From NCBI GenBank assembly GCA_018900995.1, contig JAHIFH010000011.1, positions 1 through 9,776 on the forward strand: 9,776 bases of DNA, written 5' to 3'. Source of the stretch: Patescibacteria group bacterium (GTDB lineage: Bacteria > Patescibacteriota > Microgenomatia > PFEM01 > JAHIFH01). Of the stretch, positions 6,209-9,776 are shown one piece after another. The translations under genes and the position numbers were made by a program. The notes beneath the pieces are model-generated. The model was not told where the DNA came from. It saw only the letters and a list, made by a program, of their open reading frames with translations, and did not search any database. Every line of letters starts with the position of its first letter. The first letter of the stretch is position 1.

Positions 6209-6829
6209 TTGAATTTATCAGATGTGAGATGTGATGGTGGCTTAAAAACCTTCATGGTTACCTCCGGAGGCGATTTCTACCCATGCTCCAACTATGCTTA
6301 TTTTCCAGATGGCAGACAAAGAAACAAGGGGGTAAATTTAGTTTCCAATGATTTTAATATTATAAGAAAGTTTTTCAAGAATAAATATTTCAGATTTAAT
6401 ACTAAAATGAGATCACTTGCTGCAGAAAAGTTCACCACCTGTCAAGGCTGTGAATATCGAGCATCGTGCGCTCCATGCCCACTTGCCAATCCCAGAGGTG
6501 TTGTTCCAGAATGCGAGTGGGTTAAATCTCAAACTAAGAAATTTAATGATAAAATTTTAAGCGCGAGACTCAAATTGCTCATAAAACCTATGGTTGGCAA
6601 CGGTTCCAAAATTAAGTTTTTAGTTCCTACCCAAAAGCCACCTCTTGTTGTTTCTATGAATAGAGAGCAATTTAGGAAGCTTGTAGCCTCAAAATCCGTC
6701 TCTCAAATCATTAAGACTTACAAAGATGGGAGCAAAAATTATAATGACATAAAAAATAGAGTTATCGAATTTCTTTGTAAACTCAGGTCACATCAAATTA
6801 TCGAAATAGAGGGATTTGATGCATTATAA
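6209..6829 (+). CDS. SPASM domain and tail, C-terminal part of the radical SAM enzyme
   Basis: This 206-residue frame (counted from a TTG at 6209) is the second half of the radical SAM protein. It carries a SPASM-type auxiliary cluster domain: Cys at 8, GGDFYPC ending at 26, then CQGCEYRASCAPC (78-90) and a last Cys at 102, seven in all, which is what two auxiliary 4Fe-4S clusters need. The frame is open upstream to 6107, and the extra stretch reads as ordinary protein leading into the SPASM domain. TTG is therefore probably not a real start; no ribosome binding site precedes it. The last 60 residues (about 143-202) follow a strand-helix-helix pattern with YKDGSKNYNDIKNRVIEFL, reminiscent of the PqqD-like peptide-binding winged helix. 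Whether the two parts are joined by correction of a sequencing error, by frameshifting, or not at all cannot be decided here. Confidence 0.8.
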   Translation: MNLSDVRCDGGLKTFMVTSGGDFYPCSNYAYFPDGRQRNKGVNLVSNDFNIIRKFFKNKYFRFNTKMRSLAAEKFTTCQGCEYRASCAPCPLANPRGVVPECEWVKSQTKKFNDKILSARLKLLIKPMVGNGSKIKFLVPTQKPPLVVSMNREQFRKLVASKSVSQIIKTYKDGSKNYNDIKNRVIEFLCKLRSHQIIEIEGFDAL

Positions 6830-6834
6830 ATTGA

Positions 6835-6889
6835 GAAATTTGACTTTTGGTTTTTTGATTAGTTAGACTTAGTTTGATATAATATAGGG
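6835..6889 (+). promoter_or_regulatory. Promoter copy 2, near-duplicate of the one at 3961
   Basis: TTGATT (6855-6860), a 17-bp spacer and the extended -10 TGATATAAT (6875-6883) repeat the first promoter exactly in these boxes. The aligned 54- and 55-bp blocks differ by about eight substitutions and one extra T. The stretch from GAAATTTGAC through TTGATT is identical apart from that T. Transcription should begin near 6890 and cover the short ORF at 6910 and the genes from 7039. The spacer is less conserved than the boxes and the upstream part, which suggests selection on the promoter rather than a very recent copy. Confidence 0.78.
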
Positions 6890-6909
6890 TAGAGGAAGGA
6901 AAAAAGGAC

Positions 6910-6966
6910 ATGAAAAGAACAGAAGCGACTCTAGGAAAGACAAAGTTATTTATTGAGGCTTGCTAG
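6910..6966 (+). CDS. 18-codon ORF ending in Cys, possible small peptide
   Basis: An ATG 20 nt after the predicted transcription start opens the ORF MKRTEATLGKTKLFIEAC, ended by TAG. AGGAAGGA (6893-6900), 9 nt upstream, is a fair ribosome binding site. It could be a leader peptide controlling the downstream genes, a second modified peptide, or chance. It is basic and its only Cys is the last residue. A downstream gene encodes a flavoprotein of the peptidyl-Cys decarboxylase fold, which in lanthipeptide systems acts on C-terminal Cys. This makes the ORF worth noting but does not prove it. Confidence 0.35.
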   Translation: MKRTEATLGKTKLFIEAC

Positions 6967-6992
6967 CACTCTAGGGTGGAGCAAATAATTTA
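6928..6992 (+). repeat. Imperfect tandem repeat in the leader region
   Basis: ACTCTAGG occurs at 6928-6935 and 6968-6975, each followed at similar distance by CAAA (6941, 6982) and ATTTA (6948, 6988). Two units of roughly 25 nt can be aligned with gaps. TGCTAGCA (6961-6968), an 8-bp perfect palindrome, lies between them. The stretch lies in the untranslated or small-ORF leader before 7039 and might be an operator or RNA control element. Function is unknown. Confidence 0.35.
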
Positions 6993-7038
6993 GGGATTAT
7001 AACAATAACAATATGTAGAAAAAGTAAGGAATGATAAT

Positions 7039-7524
7039 ATGATACAAATTAAGAGACAAAAATTGCTTGAGAGCTGGGCAAAAAGCCCATTTCTGAATAA
7101 AAAAGACATATTAATAGTAGGTGAATGTGTTGAAAGTGTCTATCCAGAAATTTTTAAAAGATTCGCAAGGGGACGAATTATCTTAACAACTTGTCCTGAA
7201 GTAGAACAACCAGTATTCGGAAAACTTGCATCTTTTTTGACATCAACAAAACCAAGAAGTATAAGAGTGCTGACAATTGACTGCTCACCCCACTGCTATT
7301 CATTACATGCTGCAGTTAACGAGGCATATTATATAACAAAAAGTAACACCCCAAAAAAGCATTTTGTAATATTAGATAGAAGCGTAAATGAGATAACACC
7401 GGAAGCCATAAGATTAAGTAGATACTTATCCCTAACTCAAAAGGCTATTGAAAAAAATCCTGAATTAATTAAAGAATTGGAAAGATATAGCCTAGAACAA
7501 AAAAGAAATTTCTATTTGAAGTAA
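7039..7524 (+). CDS. Cys-containing protein resembling the C-terminal half of some 4Fe-4S ferredoxin-type proteins
   Basis: This 161-residue soluble protein has ILIVGECVESVYPEIFKRF (24-42), GRIILTTCPEVE (45-56) and RVLTIDCSPHCYSLH (76-90). The pattern of an alpha/beta unit with Cys at 30, Cys-Pro at 52-53 and a Cys pair near 82-86 recalls the domain that follows the two-cluster ferredoxin region in a family of 4Fe-4S proteins with CPKLD and PCC motifs. The ferredoxin part itself is absent here. A metal- or Fe-S-binding role is plausible, but the activity is unknown. AAGGA (7026-7030) is 8 nt before the ATG. Codon use differs from the left-hand genes: about half of the Ile codons are ATA and nearly all Arg codons are AGA or AGG. 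It is the first full-size gene after promoter copy 2. Confidence 0.6.
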   Translation: MIQIKRQKLLESWAKSPFLNKKDILIVGECVESVYPEIFKRFARGRIILTTCPEVEQPVFGKLASFLTSTKPRSIRVLTIDCSPHCYSLHAAVNEAYYITKSNTPKKHFVILDRSVNEITPEAIRLSRYLSLTQKAIEKNPELIKELERYSLEQKRNFYLK

Positions 7525-7544
7525 TTAGAGAGAAAAATAAAAAT

Positions 7545-8099
7545 ATGAGAGAAATAAAGGAGGTGAGAGACAGTACGTTAGACACAAAAACAGAAACAAA
7601 AGAAAGAGTTTATTTGGTGCCTCCAGTAAGGCTGGCTTTTGCCCATTTGATTAAACCATACGATTTGGCTCATATAGTTCAAGTTGCGTTAGCCACTGGC
7701 CACTGTGAATTATTTCTGGTAGGCAACGGTCTTCGTTTAGATAATCCAAAAGTTATTTCCAAAGTAGCCTCTTGGAATATTGCTAAAAAGGAAATAGAAA
7801 ACTTACCTGTTGCATATATTTCTTCAGTGGCAGCTTTAAAAGACATCTCTAAAGAGAGGCTTGTCGGAACATCCCCCCATGCGACCACCAATGCTTTTGA
7901 TTTTGCTTGGCAAGATACTGATCTTATTGTTTTGGGTCCACCTAGTGGATTCTCAAAGCGTGATGCAAATTTGATGGATGAAATAGTGAATATTCCGACT
8001 CTACAAAATGTGCCCTTTCTTACTATTCCAACCGTAGTTCCCACTTTAACATACCATATTCTTACTCAAAGAGGCTTATGGAGCAAGTTGGAAAGGTAA
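7545..8099 (+). CDS. SPOUT/SpoU-like RNA methyltransferase family protein
   Basis: This 184-residue protein has the alpha/beta-knot pattern of the SpoU (TrmH/TrmL) branch of SPOUT methyltransferases. RVYLVPPVRLAFAHLIKPYD then LAHIVQVALATGHCELFLVG (21-60) forms the first strand and helix. TDLIVLGPPSGFSKRD (125-140) corresponds to motif 2, normally a Gly-Pro-Glu stretch. VPFLTIPTVVPTLTYHIL (156-173) corresponds to motif 3. Family members 2'-O-methylate rRNA or tRNA using SAM bound in the knot. The motif 2 Glu is replaced (GPPSGF) and motif 3 lacks the usual SLN, so substrate or activity may have changed. ATG 7545 has only a weak site. A perfect AAAGGAGGTGA lies at 7556-7566 but is followed at proper distance only by an in-frame ACG (7575). 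The conserved domain begins at residue 21, so the true start is uncertain. The 3' end overlaps the next gene by 22 bp. Confidence 0.7.
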   Translation: MREIKEVRDSTLDTKTETKERVYLVPPVRLAFAHLIKPYDLAHIVQVALATGHCELFLVGNGLRLDNPKVISKVASWNIAKKEIENLPVAYISSVAALKDISKERLVGTSPHATTNAFDFAWQDTDLIVLGPPSGFSKRDANLMDEIVNIPTLQNVPFLTIPTVVPTLTYHILTQRGLWSKLER

Positions 8100-9202
8100 A
8101 ATTTTATCCAAAACATAATCTCAAAGGAAAAGTAGTTTACTTGATATTAACTGGTGCAAAGAAAATTGACCTTGCCCCTAGAATAATTAAAGAACTTATA
8201 GACGAAGAGGCGAAAGTAATAACAATTTTAACTCAAGCCGCTTTAAATCTTATAGACACCAAATCCCTTGAACAAATAAGGGGCAACTTTGTTAAAATAG
8301 ATTTTGATTGGTCTGCTAATCAAAAAACCCGTAGTATTCCAGAAGAAGATATCGTGATAATTGCTCCCTGCACCTTTAATACTTTAAATAAAATTTACAG
8401 GGGAATTGCTGACAGTTATCCTCTCACAATTATTGCTACAGCAATTGCCAAGAAAAAGCCAGTTTTTATCGCGCCGGCTTTTAATGAAATGTGGTTTCAT
8501 CCCTTAATCCAAGAAACAATAAGTAATTTAACTCAATGGGGATGCAGAATTATTTGGCCTCAGATTACCCCCCAAAAAGTTACAATGATGGATTATCGTA
8601 AAGTTCTTGATACTGTGTATTTTTCCCAAGCAATTATCAGGTACAATTCTCTGCAGTTCGATTCGCCCGATCTTAAAAATGAATTAAATCACTTAACAAA
8701 AACATTCTCTAAGTCTTTTTTAGAAATAGGAAGACATCAATATAAAATAGGTTTAAATTCTGGGGTAAGTGGTTGTTATAGTGTAAAAATTGATAAATCT
8801 AGGTTTTTTATAACATCGACAGGGGCAGACCTTGCTTCTTTAAAAAAGAATCAACTTACTCTGGTTTTGAAAATAAATAAGAAAAAAGAAGTAGAGTGGT
8901 GTGGTCAAAATAGGCCTTCATCAGAAACTCCCCTTCATGCGGCTATTTATCAAGCTATACCAAAAGCTCAGGCAATAGTCCATAGTCATTGTCCTAGAAT
9001 TACCTATTCTCCTGATTTACAAAGTCTAGCTACACCACATTATATTAGACATGGGGAAATTGCCTCCTACAAATCAGTTATTCAACAGATGCAAAAACAA
9101 GATGGGTTTGTGATTTTACGCTATCACGGTGAATTTGCATATGGCCAAAGTCTAAAAGAAGCATGCGCTAAAATAGAAGAATACTTACCAAAGACAAGAT
9201 GA
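8078..9202 (+). CDS. Flavoprotein (HFCD/Dfp fold) fused to class II aldolase/adducin domain
   Basis: Residues 17-187 match the flavin-dependent Cys-decarboxylase fold of Dfp/CoaC, EpiD and UbiX-like proteins: VVYLILTGAKKIDLAPRII (19-37), IIAPCTFNTLNKIYRGIADS (94-113, the PASANT region) and APAFNEMWFHP (132-142, the PxMNxxMW region, one residue short). Residues about 212-372 are a class II aldolase/adducin domain: SGCYSVK (231-237), FFITSTGADL (243-252), PSSETPLHAAIY (280-291), IVHSHCP (300-306) with two Zn-ligand His, and the third His in RYHGEFAYG (350). The aldolase Glu (283) is present. The His that normally precedes the first flavin motif in decarboxylases, in a His-Ile pair, appears absent (RSI at 85-87), so Cys decarboxylation is doubtful. 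I know of no established function for this fusion. It overlaps the genes on both sides, so it belongs to one operon with them. Confidence 0.8.
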   Translation: MEQVGKVKFYPKHNLKGKVVYLILTGAKKIDLAPRIIKELIDEEAKVITILTQAALNLIDTKSLEQIRGNFVKIDFDWSANQKTRSIPEEDIVIIAPCTFNTLNKIYRGIADSYPLTIIATAIAKKKPVFIAPAFNEMWFHPLIQETISNLTQWGCRIIWPQITPQKVTMMDYRKVLDTVYFSQAIIRYNSLQFDSPDLKNELNHLTKTFSKSFLEIGRHQYKIGLNSGVSGCYSVKIDKSRFFITSTGADLASLKKNQLTLVLKINKKKEVEWCGQNRPSSETPLHAAIYQAIPKAQAIVHSHCPRITYSPDLQSLATPHYIRHGEIASYKSVIQQMQKQDGFVILRYHGEFAYGQSLKEACAKIEEYLPKTR

Positions 9203-9776
9203 ATAAACAAGGACTTTATCGAAAACTAGCAAAGTATTATGACAGACTTTACCAATATAAGGACTATAGAACGGAAGCAAAATTTGTGGACCAATTAATA
9301 AGAAAAAAAGGCAAAAGAGGGATAAGCATTTTAGATTTAGCTTGTGGAACGGGAAACCACGTTAAGGAGTTTGTGAAATTTGGTTATAAGGTTGTTGGCC
9401 TTGATGTAAGCGAGGAAATGCTTAAAATTGCGAAAAGAAAAGTACCCAAGGCAAGTTTCATGAAAGGCAATATGCAAAATTTTTCTTTAAACCAGAAATT
9501 TGAAGCTATTACTTGTCTTTTTTCCTCCATTCAATACAATTTGACAATTAATCAGCTGAAAGATACCTTTAAATGTTTTGGGAATCATTTAACTTCTGAC
9601 GGGCTATTTATTTTTGACGTAGCTTATTGCCAGGAACGATGGAAAGAGGGCTACAGTGTAATTTCTACTTACAAAGGATCCAATCTTGAATTGGGATTAT
9701 TTGCTCAATCTAGATCAAAAAACAAAATTTCTATTTGGCAGCCTTTGATTTTGATTAAAGATCGCGGTCAAATTGA
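9199..9776 (+). CDS. Class I SAM methyltransferase, DesVI/TylM1-like (partial, runs off the window)
   Basis: The ATG (9199) overlaps the previous stop as ATGA, and the frame stays open for 192 codons to the window edge. Motif I is ILDLACGTGNHVKEFVKFGY, followed by VVGLDVSEEMLKIAKRKVP and GNMQNFSL, then ITCLFSSIQYN and GLFIFDVAY. The ACGTGNH glycine loop, the FSS-Q/GY segment and the acidic motif II fit small-molecule N-methyltransferases such as the sugar N,N-dimethyltransferases DesVI and TylM1, but also many uncharacterised class I enzymes. Translational coupling puts it in the same unit as the flavoprotein-aldolase. The substrate is not known. Its C-terminus lies outside the window. Confidence 0.82.
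   Translation, partial: MNKQGLYRKLAKYYDRLYQYKDYRTEAKFVDQLIRKKGKRGISILDLACGTGNHVKEFVKFGYKVVGLDVSEEMLKIAKRKVPKASFMKGNMQNFSLNQKFEAITCLFSSIQYNLTINQLKDTFKCFGNHLTSDGLFIFDVAYCQERWKEGYSVISTYKGSNLELGLFAQSRSKNKISIWQPLILIKDRGQI

Noticed and set aside
6209..6211. TTG at 6209 as a genuine independent start for a separate SPASM protein
   Set aside because: No ribosome binding site precedes it, the frame is open and protein-like further upstream, and a SPASM domain normally follows the radical SAM barrel in one chain.
6961..6982. GGGTGGAGC in the 6890-7038 leader as a T-box (tRNA-sensing) element
   Set aside because: Only a few bases resemble the T-box sequence. The expected continuation, the specifier stem and a terminator/antiterminator pair are not seen.
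7679..8044. 121-codon minus-strand ORF opposite the SPOUT-like gene
   Set aside because: It is fully covered by a plus-strand gene with recognisable motifs, and its translation shows no family pattern or ribosome binding site.

Overview
The window is AT-rich and densely coded, uses the standard bacterial code with TGA as a stop, and has bacterial sigma-70-type promoter boxes and a perfect AAGGAGGTGA Shine-Dalgarno. It gives no direct taxonomic marker. The cell-envelope genes at the left, especially a large O-antigen-ligase-like membrane protein with C-terminal TPRs, resemble those of Patescibacteria/Microgenomates-type genomes. That placement is an inference from style, and a Firmicutes-like or other AT-rich bacterium is not excluded.

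Positions 1-3952 are a surface-polysaccharide block. It holds the tail of an unidentified CDS (1-105), a GT-B glycosyltransferase coupled to it by ATGA (102-1304), a convergent phosphoglycosyl transferase that primes lipid-linked sugar synthesis (complement of 1283-1933), and a divergent Wzy/WaaL-like polymerase/ligase with TPRs (1940-3952). The two divergent start codons are 6 bp apart. The glycosyltransferase and the priming transferase overlap tail to tail, and a strong plus-strand terminator-like hairpin sits inside the priming-transferase coding sequence.

Positions 3953-9776 are a plus-strand accessory block that looks like an uncharacterised RiPP-type (ribosomally made, modified peptide) or related peptide-modification locus. 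It starts at a good extended -10 promoter driving a PIMT-like protein methyltransferase with a long C-terminal extension (4021-5235). Next comes a 49-residue peptide gene ending in SGCGRCG, with the best ribosome binding site in the window (5267-5416), then a radical SAM/SPASM enzyme (5476-6829) split into two frames at a C6 run. The enzyme has a C-terminal tail that could be a PqqD-like peptide-binding winged helix. A near-copy of the first promoter follows at 6835-6889 and leads to an 18-codon ORF ending in Cys (6910-6966), a small Cys-containing protein (7039-7524), a SPOUT-type RNA methyltransferase-like protein (7545-8099), a flavoprotein (Cys-decarboxylase fold) fused to a class II aldolase domain (8078-9202), and the start of a DesVI/TylM1-like SAM methyltransferase (9199 to the window end). 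The last three overlap or nearly abut, as in an operon.

Proposed logic (inference): the PIMT-like enzyme and the radical SAM enzyme modify the Cys-containing peptide. The second transcription unit, sharing the same promoter element, would be co-expressed and may supply further tailoring or an associated metabolic step. The polysaccharide genes are probably unrelated neighbours.
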